Assembly: GCA_016858145.1 (NCBI GenBank)
Contig: JAEHOE010000007.1
Location: 806,001-870,000 of the forward strand
Source of the DNA: Edaphochlamys debaryana
Lineage: Eukaryota > Chlorophyta > Chlorophyceae > Chlamydomonadales
DNA length: 64,000 nt
Direction of reading: 5' to 3'
In this document: positions 12,401-24,922 of the stretch, one piece after another
How the letters are laid out: each line of letters begins with the position of its first letter
Position numbering within the stretch: position 1 is the first letter of the stretch
Program-made: the position numbers and the translations under genes
The notes under the pieces: model-generated
What the model saw: the letters and a program-made list of their open reading frames with translations, nothing else
The model's database searches: none
What the model was told of the DNA's origin: nothing

Positions 12401-14159
12401 CTACTGTCCATTGGACCGAACAATGCGACATGGACGTCGTGCCACCTAGCTTGGCCAACGTTCAGGCGCGGCCGGGACACCCTTCCTGCCCGTCGACTGG
12501 AGGGGCGAGGGGCCAAGTGCATGTGCCCACACGCCGGAACATACACGTCTATGCGCAGACTGCAACACAAAGCAGGAGAACACTTAAGGTTTACCACATA
12601 GGGGCTTAGGATTGGCACATGTGTAACGTTTAGCTGTTTTATAGAGGCTCGATAGGACAGTGCGTGGCAGGGGAGATGCCGGGTTACTCCCCGACCCTGC
12701 CCCACCACATCCTCTCATCGCCCTTCCGATGCTTATGATATAATATCCACCGCCATACCAGACGCCCTGCAGCTCTTTCCCAGCATACCCTGCAACCGCC
12801 TCCAGACGGAAGCTTGCTTTGATCCTGGGCAAGCGTCCGTAGCCCATGCCCTGCGACGTTGCGAGCACCACCAACCATATCCACCACACCGTATCCTGCA
12901 TGTCGACACCCTGACAAGGCTCTCACATAACTGGACCGCACGAAAGCAGTGGCAAGCTAAACAAGCAGATGCAAACTGACGAGACCCAGGATCCTCCAGA
13001 TGGAACCTGGCCCACTGCATGCAAGAGCCTCCAGACAGAGCCCTGTCGAGGACGTGCCGCGGACATGCCCGCATGTCACTGCACGACGCAACAACATGAA
13101 ACTCCGTCGGATACACGGAGTCAAAAAGAACTAGGCCCCGTCGAGTCGGCCGTCCCACACATGCGAGCGTTGGCCGACGTGCTTCGGGCTAGCACACGAT
13201 TTCGTGATACCTCCCAGCGGCAATTGGGTCTCAAGAGACCAATGTAGCACCTCACGTGACACAACTCCCCCACCCAACACACTGTATCACACATTACGAT
13301 GCCCACCTTCTCAACCCGCCGAGCCAAGCCATCCGTTTCTATATAATCGAGCTGCAAGCCCCCATTGCTGGGCCATGTGTAAGCACGTCTCTCGATGCGG
13401 CAGGGTCTGCACAGCTGTGGCCCAGACACCAGAGCACCGTGCCTCATCAACCCATTCCCCTCTCAAAACCGCTTCGCACCTTGACTCTCAAGCCCTCGTG
13501 ATCAGGTTGAATCGCGCGTAAATATGCCCGCGCAAGCGCTAGGCCCCCCAAACCCTGTCGCCGCTCCCCCAGGCAGTTGCCAGTCTTCCAACCCCACCCC
13601 CCAAACAACGCTTTCCGCCAGCCGAGTACCCTAAAAGAATGCGCCAACTCCCACGCGTGGCGAGGACATCTAACTTCCAGTCTCACGAGTGTTAAACTTC
13701 ACGTCGCCCGCAGCACCCTTGATGCTTTTCTGGACGCCTCGTGCCTGCGTGCGTCACCTCGGCGTTGCGTCAAAGCTCAGCCACGCCAGTTGCACCCCCA
13801 AAGCAACAATCAGACCCCAGGGGACAAGGGGCTGCGGGTAAGCCGCTCCCAACACTCCTGCTCCCAAACCTCTCCTCCACGTACCGGCCCCAAGGGGGCA
13901 GAAAGCACTTCACCCGGCTCACATGCAAATCCAGCCCAGCAGTTCCAAGAGGCAGTAACAGCCCTCGTCAACGTAGCCCCACACGCCAGTTGACAGGGCC
14001 CCTCAAGACACGCTCTGCCACGCGGGCAGCCACGCACTCCAGTCGCATCCAAACGCCGCATTCCCCAAAGAATAAAGCGAAGACGCATATGCGACCCCTC
14101 ACAGCAACGGAAACTTCACCTCGGTCGGTACAGTACATGTACACACGGCGGGCCCTCGC
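9458..14159. other. Long intergenic region, no supported gene
   Basis: About 4.7 kb between the converging bHLH and kinase-like genes. Both 3' UTRs must lie here. I found no domain-bearing frame, no splice-linked exons and no reverse transcriptase or transposase motif. A short imperfect direct repeat (ggaactccgctcctcggtg at about 10,910 and ggaattccgctgcttggtgg at about 10,947) is the only local structure noted. Old degraded mobile sequence cannot be excluded. Confidence 0.45.
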
Positions 14160-17100
14160 TCACGCACCCTCCAAGCCGCCAGAGCGTCGCAGCTCCCGAG
14201 CCGCACGCACCACCACGCGCCGCAGCGCCCTCTCCACGTAGGGCACCACCTCCTCCATGCTGGGTCGCTCGGCGGGGTCTCGGCGCACGCACGCCACGCC
14301 CAGCGCGCGGACCCCAGCGTCCGTGTCCTCCGGCCAGGCCGGCACCAGGTCGCCCGTCAGCTTGCCCACCAGGATCTGCATGCGGAGGGGCAGAGCGCAT
14401 GGGCATGCATGGGCAGTTGTACGGCAAAGTACGGCGCTGATGGGAGATAGGGGCTGAGTTGCTGCTCCTAATTTCATTGGGGTGCGAGGCCGTACAACGG
14501 GTGAACCACGTCGTACAAGGGCGCTCAGGGCTGTACGCCGTGCGGTGTACGACAGGGTGTAGATAGTTGTACGAGTTGATCAAGCCCACCTGCGCCGGGT
14601 GCATCTCGTAGAAGGGCGCTCGTCCCACGACCAGGTGGAACAGAAGCTGGCCGAAGCTGTACACGTTGGCTGCGGCGCCGTACCATGCCGCATCACGCTC
14701 CGTCTGCTCCTGCTGCTGCCGCTGCTGTTGCGCCGGCCTGGCGTGGGCTTCGCCGGCTGTGTGGCCAGCAGCCACTGCACACGCCTCATCGACGGGTGTG
14801 GTGGCAGCGGCAGCCGTGGGAACGGAAGCGGCCGCCCTCTCAGCTGACAGCGCTTCGGGGGGGACGTACGCCAGTCCCTTGCTGCCCCAGCTGGCCGTGT
14901 TGGAAGGCAGTCGCAGCGCCGGCCAGGCGGGCGTCAAGCCGCCGCTGACCGAGCCTCGCCTGGAGCCGGCGCCGCTGCGGGCCGCGCCCGACGCCACAGC
15001 AGCCAGCGTCGCGCCCTGGGCTTGGGCAGCTGCCAGACTGCCGGATTCGTTCACTCCCAGGATCGCGCAGTGGGCGTCTGGGGTCTCGTCACATGTTGCC
15101 GAGAAGCCGAGCGCGCTCGCGGGGGCGACCTTGCACACGACCTGGCCCAGAGGCGTGGAGGCAACCAGGGCCTCGAGCTGCAACGCCTCTTCGCCGCCTG
15201 CGGCGGGCCCGACCGCGGCGGAGGTGGTGGCCGCACTCATACCCAGGCCGATACGGTGCAGGGCCACGAGTTCCCCGCTTTCGGGGAGGGCGCTGCTGGA
15301 GAGGGTAACGGCGGGCAGAGCCTGGTCGGCCACGTGCGTACAGCGAATGGCGGCGGTGCTGAGGTCTGGGTGGTAGTCGCCACAGGCGTGCAGGTGCGCC
15401 AAGCCCTGTGGCGAGCAAAGGAGGAGGAACCCCTCAGGGATAGGTGGGACGCCATACATGCTAAACGGGAAAAAGGAGGAGGGCCTGCGGTTATTTTCTA
15501 CAGTGGGATTGCTCAAGAAGCTAGAAGGGCTTGCGGCGCTGCTAAGGGTCACGCCGCCGCCTCACCTGGGCCACCTGGAGAGCGGCCCGAAGCGCTGCCA
15601 CCTGCGCCGCCACCGCCCGCAGCGCGTCGGGGCTGGGCCGAGGCGACATGCCCTGCGCCGCTGGTGTCCAGCCCGGGGCCGACCCGCAGCCTCCGCCGTT
15701 GCCCCCACCCTCCTTCTCGGCGCGCACAGTGCCGGGATGACTGCCGGCCGGCGTCGACGGCAAGGGGGAGACGGGCTGCCAGTCCAAGGCCCCGACGGCG
15801 GAGCCGTCAGCAGAGGTGACGGAGCGACGGAGCGCCAGCTCAGCCCTGGCCATGGCGGCCCGGTTGCCCGACGGAGCTGACGTGGACAAAACCAGCTCGC
15901 CTGCCGACAGCCTGGCAGGTGCACCGGCGACGCTGGGGCCGATGGCGACGGGGGCGCTGGGAGCGGTGACGGCGGCGGCGGCAGGGGCGGGGTAACCGTG
16001 GACGATGTGGGCGATGGCGTCTTGGCCCGTGCTGGGCGTGCGGCGTGCGGCGAAGGAGACGGAGCGCGACGGCGCCAGGGTGTGAGCCTGGACCTGCATG
16101 ACCTGGAGCAGTGATCCCGCGTCGCACCTGCGTTAGGGAGGAACACGGAGGGCGCAAGTCACGCCCAACGGGCTGCCCATGCACATGAGAGAAGCACTGA
16201 ATGCTGCTGGGCCCAAACAGGCCCAGCCAGGACCGCCTGACCGCCAGGTTCCTACGCTAAATCCTCCGCAAAGTACCCTTCAGCCAGATACCACGTGACC
16301 GACACCCACCATTCGGAAACGAGGACGGCGACGGCACACCGGGGCGCAGTGCCACCCCCGCTGCCGGCGCCGCCCGCCTCGCTGCCCGCTGCCGAGAGGC
16401 GGCCGCGCGCCGCCACCTCAACCAGCCACCGCAGCACCTGCTGCTGCGCGCCTGCCGTACCGCCAGCAGCACTGGTACGGCCGTCATCGGCTCCCGTACC
16501 GCAACCGATGGCGGTTGCGCTGACCCGCCGCACCACCGGCGGCGGTCGCGCATTAGCGGTCGGGCCGGCAGCGCTGCCCGACACACAGTCCGCGGCAGCA
16601 CCCGCGTTGCTGCTGAAGTTACTGGGCCGATTGAAATCGGCGTGTCGCGGTTGCGATGCGGGGCCCTGGTCCTCCCACGGCTCTGCGCCTTCCACCATCT
16701 GGAGGTGGGGCTGAGAGCGCAGCGCCCAATGACGTAAGCCTCGAGACGGCTGGCGGGACGACCACAGCCGGCTACCCAGTCCCTGGCTCTGGCTCTGGCT
16801 CTGGACCAGGCCCCGGCTGGTGCCGTACGGCGTACGGCAGGAGGGCCCCGAGGGTCCGCCCAAGGCCGCCACGGCCGCCGCCGCCATGCCGCCGCCGCCG
16901 CTGGTAAGTTCCTCGCCCAGGCTTGGCAGGTTCTCGAGCGTGCCGGTGGTGGCCGGAGTCATGGACAGGTCGCCCGTGTGCGTGGTCGCGAGGGTGAGCG
17001 GAAAGCCGCTTCCGGCCGTTCCGAGCATGGCGGTTCCGGTGGCGGCGCTCCCGATGGCACCGCTCACGATGCGGAAGCCGCTGCCGCCGGCTCCGCCGCC

Positions 17101-18183
17101 GCTGGCTCCGCCGCCGCCGGGTGCCGTGCGGTTCCCTCCCAACGCCGCCCAGATGGACCGAGTGCCGGCCGGGGGGCCAGCAGCGGGCGACGTGTCGCCT
17201 CGCACCGAGCTTGCCGAGGGCAGCGGTGCGGTGGAGGGAGAGCTGTGCACCGCCTCAGCTGGGAATGCAGAAGTCAGGACGGCGTCTGTGACGTGTAGCT
17301 CGGGCGCACCGGACCGGGAGGAAGGCGGGTGCACGAACCCGTAGCCGCTGGCAACGGTTCTTGAGAGGTTGGTGTGGACGGGCAGGGCCGCGGCAAGGTG
17401 CGCCAGCTCGGCTGCCGCGAGCGCCTCCGCGGGCTGCTCCACCACCTGAACACGCCACAGGTCAAGACGTCAAAAGCGAGTGGAGTGTGCAACCGGTCGA
17501 GCCACGGTCCTGGTCACGTTCCAGCCCTGCCTGTGAGCCCCCTGTATTCGCAGAACCTGCATGACTAGCTTTCCCTGGCCCCCAAGAGAAGCCAAGCGTT
17601 GGGCGCCCACATTGTCCCAGACCAGCCTTTGCAAACTCTCTCTCGCCCGCAAACCCGGCTGACTACGTAGCTTCTCCAGTATCTACTGGCGACGGTTAGA
17701 ATGCCTGTGCCGATCCACAACCCCAATTATGGCCTCTCGATGTAGGAGACAACAAGGGCGACGTGCCCCGGCACCGTGTGCGCTGACGTCCAGCAATGGT
17801 CCATCCCGCCATCGGGTCCCGCCCACCTGCAGGCGAACCTCGAAGGCGCCCTCAGCAACGCTGGACTTAATCACCAGGGCGTTCGCCGAGTTATGAAGGA
17901 CCTCCGTTGCACCGGAGACGCAGCTCGCAACCCAGGCTGTGGGGCCAAACGCGCGCTGCCGCTCATCTTCCTGGCCAACTACATTTCTCTGGCTCGTTGT
18001 CGCGTACTGGGGCTCCGAGGCTTGCTGCTGTCCACCGCAGCTAGGGTTGCCTGTCAGCCCAGGGCTGGACAGCGCAGCTAAGGCCACGGCTCTCGGCGCT
18101 GCCACTGAACCTTCTCGGATGGGTTCTGGCGAGCGTGATCGGGGCCGCAGGCAGCCAAGAATGGTCTTGAAGCGACCGGCCAT
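14160..18183 (-). CDS. TKL-like protein kinase homologue, probably a pseudokinase
   Basis: Kinase-fold protein with degenerate catalytic motifs. Supported exons (coding order): 18183 to about 17700 (start MAGRFKTILGCLRPRS), probably a small exon near 17,670-17,560, then 17445-16310, 16127-15566, 15405-14590 and 14375-14160 (TGA). The join 16310/16127 recreates the hinge SEW-CDAGSLLQV, and the join 15566/15405 recreates ALQVAQ-GLAHLHACGDYHPDLS. Other kinase landmarks are an APE-like YVPPEAL, ANVYSFGQLLFHLVVGRAPF (the usual D-V-x-S-F-G has N for D) and a C-lobe RRDPAERPSMEEVV. The catalytic loop keeps H and D but lacks the Asn, and no DFG is seen. A roughly 250-residue Gly/Ser/Ala insert lies between alpha-C and the hinge, and another before YVPPEAL. 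The N-terminal domain (GAFEVRLQVGG...DGPLLDVSAHGAG) is not identified. The glycine loop and VAIK lysine were not located, so N-lobe exon limits are uncertain. Confidence 0.7.
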
Positions 18184-19343
18184 CGCAAACAGTCACCTTC
18201 TGCGCGGGCCTCCGGCGCGAGAGCTGAGGCCCAAGACATAGACGGTATCAAGTATAAGGTATGATTAGGGAGTATGGCATCAACAAGTGCCTCCTGGCAA
18301 GGATCCCTGGCCAGGCCGTTAGGCGGCCGTCTGTCATTGCGACGCACTGAAACCGGACGCGGCCCGCAGCGCACCTGCCGCTGCGTACACGCTACCATAA
18401 CATCTACCCAGAAACATCAAGGGAGGCGACGATGGTTCCGAAAAGGCTCGGTTTCGACTTCGTGCCGCAGCTCGACTGCGGACGTCGCAACTCCGCAGCA
18501 CAACCTGAGCACAGCGTCCGAAGCGCCGAACGACTCATCAGCGCATTCAGCGGTAGACGGCAGCTGCACGGGACTGCAGTCGGCTGACTGTACTTGCGGG
18601 CGTCCTGTCCTAAGGCAGGGCCTGCGGCAAACAGGCCTCAGGCTCACAAGCCTGCGCGCCTGAGCGAGAACATCACCTGCGTCACAGCGGGCTCACAAGC
18701 CTGACAAAACGGCTGCAGCCGTAGCCCACACCTGCTGCATCATCAGAGCACGCAGTGTGTGCCGATGCGTACCAGCGGGAGCCTGTGCCCCGAGCCCACC
18801 GCCCACACTTCTAAGCCCGGCCGCCATCGTCGAGGCCACCGCTGGACGGACGGCACCGCTGCACCTCCCAGCACCGCGGCACCCGCGGCCGCCCTCTTGC
18901 TAGACTTCCTCGGCCCTCGAGCACCTTGCTTACCTAGGCCCTTCCACGGCTGCGGGGCCCCACTGAAGGCCCCAATCATGCAGGCGCCTGCCCACACCGC
19001 GCAGGCCCCCCTTCAGACCTCCCTCCGCGCCCGCTTCGTTCCCCTGCCGTGCCGTATCCCCTCGCACGCCACCCTGCCCGCCTGCTCCGAACCGCAGTGC
19101 GCATCCTCCGGCTTGCAAGGCATCGCAGGCCGGGCCGCCCGGCCGCATCAAGCGCTCCCCAGCCATAGGCGGCTGCGACCCCACAAGGTGAACCTCTGCG
19201 CCCGAACTACGGCTCAAAGCCACGCCATCCTCCCGTCCATGCTGTCCTCCCGTCCATGTTACCCCTTGCTGGACCCAAGCTGCTAACCCTCCTATGGGCC
19301 TGACCAGAACACGCATCCGGCGCCCTGGCTTGCGTAGGCGCGC
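18184..19343. other. Intergenic, upstream of kinase-like gene and downstream of EME1
   Basis: It holds the presumed promoter/5' UTR of the kinase-like gene (right after 18,183) and the 3' UTR of the EME1 gene (left of 19,344). No conserved frame or RNA gene was recognised. A short direct repeat, 'gctcacaagcctg', occurs at about 18,642 and 18,690. Confidence 0.45.
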
Positions 19344-22300
19344 TCACTCGCCGCCGTCCCAGTCCGCCTTGCCGTTCTGCTGCGTGAGGAAGCGGGCGAT
19401 GGCCGCCGCCGCCGCGGGCCCCGCCGTGAGCTGGCAGTGGGGCCGGTAAACCGCCCCCGGGATGCGGCAGCCGGCGAGCATGCCATCGCGGGCGGCGCCT
19501 TCCCTGCGGCTCGGGAAGGGCGGGGGGATCACACGCGCAGTGCCGGAGGGACGGGAAGATCAGGGCGCTGAGGCAGGAGTGCAGTAGGACGAAGGGGAGC
19601 AGGCGGGGTCCAGGGCAACGGGGCTGCACGAGTCAAGCACGCTTGCGGTCCAACCCGGCCCGGCGGGCCTGCGTGGCTGCGGCAACGCGCATGGTGTGCC
19701 CACGACGAGCCCCTTCCATTGCACGCATGCATACCCCTGGCCCAGCCTAGACCCCTACCTCCTCTTCAGCGCCTCCATGATTGCCGCCAAGGAGCCGTAC
19801 TCCGCCGCCACCGCCGCCGCCCGCTGCGGCGCCACCAGGCAGCCCAGGGCGTCCGCCAGCGCCAGCCGCGCGCGCACGGGCGGCTCGGCCCCGGCCCCTG
19901 CCCCGCCCGCGGCCCCGGCCCCTGCCTGCTCCTCCTCCCCCCCGTCGCCCTCCGCCCGGCACTGGTCCTCCAGGACGGCCTTGATGGCGCGCATGGGCAT
20001 CGTGGACCTGGGGGGGGGGAGGCGGGGGGAGGCGCGGGGAGGCGGGGGAGGGCGTTTGAGGTGGGGTGGGGTTTTGAGGGTAGCGTTTGAGGCGGGAGCG
20101 GGAGCGGAAAGGGGCATGACGGTGTGTGTCGTGGACCTGGGGGACGGGAGCGCGGAGGAGATGAAGCGGGGGCATGTTGGGGTTGTGAGGCAGGGAGAGT
20201 GTTGGTGGTAGTGGTTGAAGCATAATGGGTCAAGGAATGCGGTGGCCTCGGCTCCTGCGGTGCCTCGATACGCGGGGGGGTGGAGGCGGGGGGTTGGAGG
20301 GGGGCCGGGGTGGGCATGGACCGGGGAGGGAGGGGGCGTGACGGGTAACCTATGGGAGGGGGGCGGGCTCTTTCAGGTGGTGGCGGGTGTTTAGGTAGGA
20401 GCGGGTTTGCAGGTGGGGCTTCAAGGTGGGCGCGGGAGAAAGGTTCTGACGAGTGACGAACTGCGGAGGGCGTACACCGTGGCACTGCCTGTCCTCCACC
20501 GCTGCCTCTCTGAATGCGGAAACCCCGTCACAGCCACGCCTCCCTCTCCCTCCCCCCTTCCTGCCCCACAGCACTCCCTCCAATCCCCCCCTGCATCCCT
20601 CCCCACCTGCTCCCGAAGTGCTCCAGGTACGCCTCGACCCGCTTCCGCGGCTGCTGACTCAGCGCCCAGCCCAGGTTGAGCAGCTCCGTGGCGGCGCGGC
20701 GGTAGTCGCCCTCGGGGCAGTCCACCTGCAGCCTGGGGGGGGCCGGGGGGGGGGGAGGTAGGGCTTGCATAGGGCGTGTACAGGGCGTGCATAGGGCGGG
20801 ACAGTCCCCCTGCAGCCTGGAAGGGGAGGGAGGGTGTGGCGTGGAAAGAGAGCGAGGGGCAGGTCTCAGCAAACCACGAGTCAAGCTGTCTTCCGCAACA
20901 CGGGTGCATCGACCCCGATACCGACCGAGACACCGGCCCTGTCCGTCGGTCCATCTTCCATCTCCTATGCCACCAGAGTCACCCCACGCTTGCCCCTACC
21001 ATACACGCTCCTCACCTGACGCCGGGCATGCCCACTGTGATGTCGAAGAGCTGGTCCTGCAGCCGCTCACGGAAGCCCTGGGGCGGGGGGCAGAAGGGCA
21101 GAAGTGGGGGGATGGCACCGAACGCGGCCACGCCCCACCCCCTGCGCCGTCTCCGCCTCCCCTGCCCTCGCTTCCAGCGCGTGCTACGACCTGCCCTGCC
21201 CTACCCTGACCCGTCCTGGCTAAACCCACATCGATCGCCTTCCACTCAACAATCGCCCTGCTCTGCACTACCGGTATCCTGCTTTGCCCGGCCTTGACTT
21301 TGCTACCCTCAACCGCCAGCATCCCCCCCCCACACACCGCACACGCTTCGGGCTGCACCTTAGAACCGGCCGGCTGCTCGCCAGGCTGACGATTCCCTGG
21401 CTTACACGAGCAGCCCTCCTACCCCACCTTGCACCCCCACCCCCACCCGAGCCCCACCTTCTCCGCCCGGTCCCTCCGCTTGGTCGCCTCCTCCAACCCC
21501 AGCACGTACACGAACAGGGAGCAGGAGGGGTGCGCCCCCCGCACCTCCCCCGCCAGGCCGGCCAGGGGCGTGGAGGGCTCGGCGCGCAGGCGGTTGAGGA
21601 ACTCGTCCCCCGTCAGGACCACGGCCAGGAGCGGGAAGAGCACCAGCGCCTGAGGCCGTGAGGGGGAGGAGGGAGGCCGGAGAGGGGGGTGGGAACGGGG
21701 GGCCATGCCACGGGGGTTGCGGTGGACAAGGGGGAAGCAGCCAACGCCAGGGGCGGCACCAGCGCCTGTAGGGGGGCGTGTTCGAGGGGGGGACGGGCGG
21801 TGGAGGTGTTGGAGCTGAGCAGGATCGAGTGCGGACCGAGGACGCGACGCGGTGGTGGACGAGGTAGGGGAGGTGGGGAGGAGGGAGGCGTCACGGCGGG
21901 GAGCGGGGGATAGCACCAGCGCCTGAAGGGGGGAGCGAGGAAGCATTGGCGCGCCGGGGTTGGGAGAGCAAGGGCATGGGAGGGAGGGGGGAGGGTGGGT
22001 GGGTAGGGGGCGCAACACGGCCAGCAGCTGCAGCAGCTGGGAGAGCGTTAGCGCCTAGTGGGGAGGGGGTGCGGGTGATTGCGGGTTGGGGCGGGTTGGA
22101 GAGGGGATGGATCATGGTGACAGATTCAAGGAGGGGAGGGGGCCCAATGGACAGACTCAAGAGCCACGCCACGATGCAGGAAGCGCACGAGCGCCTTTGG
22201 GGGGTTGAAGGGCAGGGGACTTATGGAAGGGAACAGGAATGGGACTTCCAGAGGCGGTTGGAACAGGGTTTGATAGGGCATGGCCTGCTGAGTACACAAA

Positions 22301-24922
22301 GCGGCGGGCGGCCTAAGCTACCAGATCTCGCAGCGTACATCACGGCGAGATGGACCCAGTCACACAGGTTGCCGCTTGCCTTGTCTCTGTCCTCCGGTCT
22401 GCAGTCCTCCGGTGGCAGCAGGGGGCTGAGGTCGAACGTGCAGGGCGCCACCGAACCCAGGCGGATGACGGCGGCCCTCGGCAGGCGGAGTCCCCACATG
22501 CAGTACCTGGGGTGCGGCGGGGGGGGGGTGCGGCGGGGGGGGGGGGGCGGCGCTGCGTGTGCACTGGACAGAACCGCTGGCCGGGTGGGCGGATGGGACA
22601 GGGAGGAGTTGACGTAGCGGCGCGGCCGAGGGTACTGCTGCTGACATACGCATGTTGGGAGCCCTTCACCTGCTTCCGCTACCGGTATGCACACTACACC
22701 TGCGACTCGTGCTCCTCCAGCCAACACAAGCGTGCGCGGGATCGGGTGAGGGCTCCTGGGATCTTGTGCTCCCGAGCTTCCGGCTCCGGGAGGGATGGGT
22801 TCGGGCTTCGGGCGTCGGGCTTCGGTTGCGGTTCTCGGGCTCTTCTTTCCGCGCCTGAGGCTGGCCGGCTTTCTGCCAGGCTGACTTTGCCTGGCTTACT
22901 CGCAGCCCCTTGTACCCACCGCTCCTCCCGCGCCCCTCATGTCCCCCCGCTCACTTAAACTGCCCCGCCGCCAGTGGCATGTTCCGGTGCACCTCGTGGG
23001 TGAAGGTCTCGTCCTTCTTGTTGTCGCGGACCTGCAGCGCGCGTTTGGGGCGTGCACTTGGATCTAAGGGCGGTGGGCGTGCACATGGGCTGCGTCGAAA
23101 AGGATGGTTCCAGCTGGCGAAGTGCCCGTGTGCCCCCCGTCACGCCCGACCTTCACGCCCGCAGCCCCGCCTGCTGCGGGCCTCTGTCCCCCGCCCAAGC
23201 CCCCATCGGCCGGGTCCCGCCGCCGGCAGCCCTCCGGAGCCAACCTGACTACCGTATGCCCCTCGTGCCCACGCGCCCCCGGCTGCTGCTCACGATTGGG
23301 ATCTGCTGCACCATGGTCGCCCCCAGCGGGTGCGCTGCCAGGGAGTTGCTCATGAGCAGGCGCATGTGGCGGGGGGCCATGCTCGCCTTGAGGGAGCTGG
23401 GGGGCAGAGGTGGTGGAGGGAAAGATGGATACAGTGATCGAGAAGGGACAGCTATGGCACGAGGATGGAAACGCAGAAGCCGGGGTGCAACCGGGGCGCT
23501 GGCAGGGGTGATGTGCCGGACCCGGCAATCAAGGGAGGTAAGGAGGACAGAGGGCGGTTCGCGCCCTGCTCACTTGTCGACCTCCTTCTGCTGCTTGGCG
23601 GCTTCCTTCTCCGCTTGCTTGTTGGCCTTGACGGCCTCCTGCCGGGGTTCACCAGGCGAGGAGGGCATGTTGAGGTCCGGAACGGGAAAACACGCAGATT
23701 GTGACAGCGGATGGGCCCAAGTGAAGGAAGGTGGGCACACAGGTCTGAGTACACCGCGCTGGCCCTCGAAATCGGTCGCCCATGCCCCAGTCCCCGCACG
23801 CACGGGCCCTAGCGCTCCCCACCTTGGCGGCCTTGTCCCGCGCCTTGGCCTCCTCCTTCTCCCGCTTGGCTCGCTCCCGCTCCGCCTCGCGAGCCGCCTT
23901 CTCCTCCGCCGTCAGCCGCTTGCCCTGCAGGTAATCAGGCGACCCCCGCACACGTCAACGTGCAAAAGGCACATGCGCTGCAGCACGCTGTAGCACGCTG
24001 CGTAGACAAGAAGAGCTGCGGCTTTCTTCCCGACTCTCTCTCCGTATTCCGCCATCGCCAATCGCCGAGCGACCTTAAAGGGGCAAGTGGTGGGGCGTGA
24101 CGGAACGCCCGACCCACATCAGGAAGCACCCGCCTCACCCCCCTCTTCTTCTTGGGTGCTCCCTCGTCCTCGTCGTCCCCCAGCTGGTAAGACTGGTCTG
24201 AGTCCCGCCGGCCCCGGCCGCCGGCAGCTCTCCCTGCCGCTCCTCCTCCGCGCCCCGGGCCCGCCCCAGGCCCAGGCCCGGGCCCGGGCCCAGCCAGGAA
24301 ATCCTCGTCATCGCTGTCCTCACGGCTGCCGGTCCTCCATGTGTCGGCCCCTGGGAGCCCGTCCTCATCCCCCCCGCCGCCTGCGTTCCAGTCGCCGCTG
24401 GCGGCGCCCCTCAAGCCGCCGCTGCCGCCGCCACCCCTGAGCCCGTCGTTGATGCCGCCGCCGCCACCGGCGCCGATGCCGCCGTAGGGGCCAAGGCCCC
24501 CCGCCGCTCCGCCGGGGCCGGGGCCTGGCCCCCGCAAGGGTTCCAGCTTGAGCGGCACAGCAGCAGGCAGACCACCGGGACGCGTCCGTGCGTTGTTGAT
24601 GAAGTTGAAAGTGTCCAAGTCACCATCAGAGTCGGAGTCCGGGATGCGTGTGGGGCTGCGTTGGGCCCCGGGAGCGCCGGCGGGGGCAAGTCCGCCAAAG
24701 AGGGCCGGCTCGGGGCTCACTGCGCGCAAGGGAGCGAGGCAGCAGATGGTGTTTATAGATGAGGCCGCCGTTCGCAGGTTTGTGCGCCGCACGAGCGCGC
24801 GAGCGCCCGGCCATCCGCGATGGCGGGAGCATTTGCGAAACCCCAGCCGCACCGCGCCTTCGCTTGGGGCTCGGGGCCGGTGGTTCGTCATCGCTGAGCG
24901 TCAGGTCGATCTGGTCGGCCAT
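19344..24922 (-). CDS. EME1: EME1/MMS4-type crossover-junction endonuclease subunit
   Basis: Non-catalytic partner of MUS81 in the nuclear structure-specific endonuclease that cuts branched recombination and fork intermediates. Exons: 24922-24853, 24719-24139, 23924-23823, 23638-23574, 23396-23294, 23031-22955, 22506-about 22300, 21649-21458, 21077-21016, 20732-20607, 20007-19759, 19503-19344. The N-terminus MADQIDLTLSDDEPP is a SUMO-interaction-like acidic motif, then KRRR. Next come a Gly/Asp-rich region (DSDSDGDLDTF, EDSDDEDF), a charged coiled coil (EEKAAREAERERAKREKEEA and KQAEKEAAKQQKEVDK), and an ERCC4-like core (PLLAVVLTGDEFLNRL ... HPSCSLFVYVLGLEEATKRR). The end is HhH-like (LADALGCLVAPQRAAAVAAEYGSL). 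Order and spacing match plant EME1 as known to me. No ERKxxxD nuclease motif is seen, as expected for EME1. The 3' end of exon 7, and any further exon between 22,300 and 21,650, is unresolved. Several introns carry duplicated splice-site segments (see findings). Confidence 0.82.
21649..22194 (-). repeat. Tandem partial copies of the EME1 exon-8 start inside its upstream intron
   Basis: On the minus strand the real exon begins at 21649 after ctcag with gcgctggtgctcttcccgct. Similar acceptor-plus-exon starts recur at 21765 (ctacag|gcgctggtgcc), 21922 (cttcag|gcgctggtgct), 22054 (actag|gcgctaacgct) and 22194 (aaag|gcgctcgtgcg), at spacings of 116, 157, 132 and 140 bp. Translated, the starts are ALVLFPLL (real), ALVPPLAL, ALVLSPAP, ALTLSQLL and ALVRFLHR. 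Only the copy at 21649 runs on into the conserved ERCC4-like sequence. Similar single duplications precede exon 10 (copy at 20816, real 20732) and exon 11 (copy at about 20136, real 20007). Confidence 0.7.

Noticed and set aside
17470..17652. Minus-strand frame with ASLGGQGKLVMQVLRIQ as the kinase glycine loop.
   Set aside because: The GxGxxG spacing is wrong and no VAIK lysine follows; it may be a real small exon but not a convincing ATP-binding loop.
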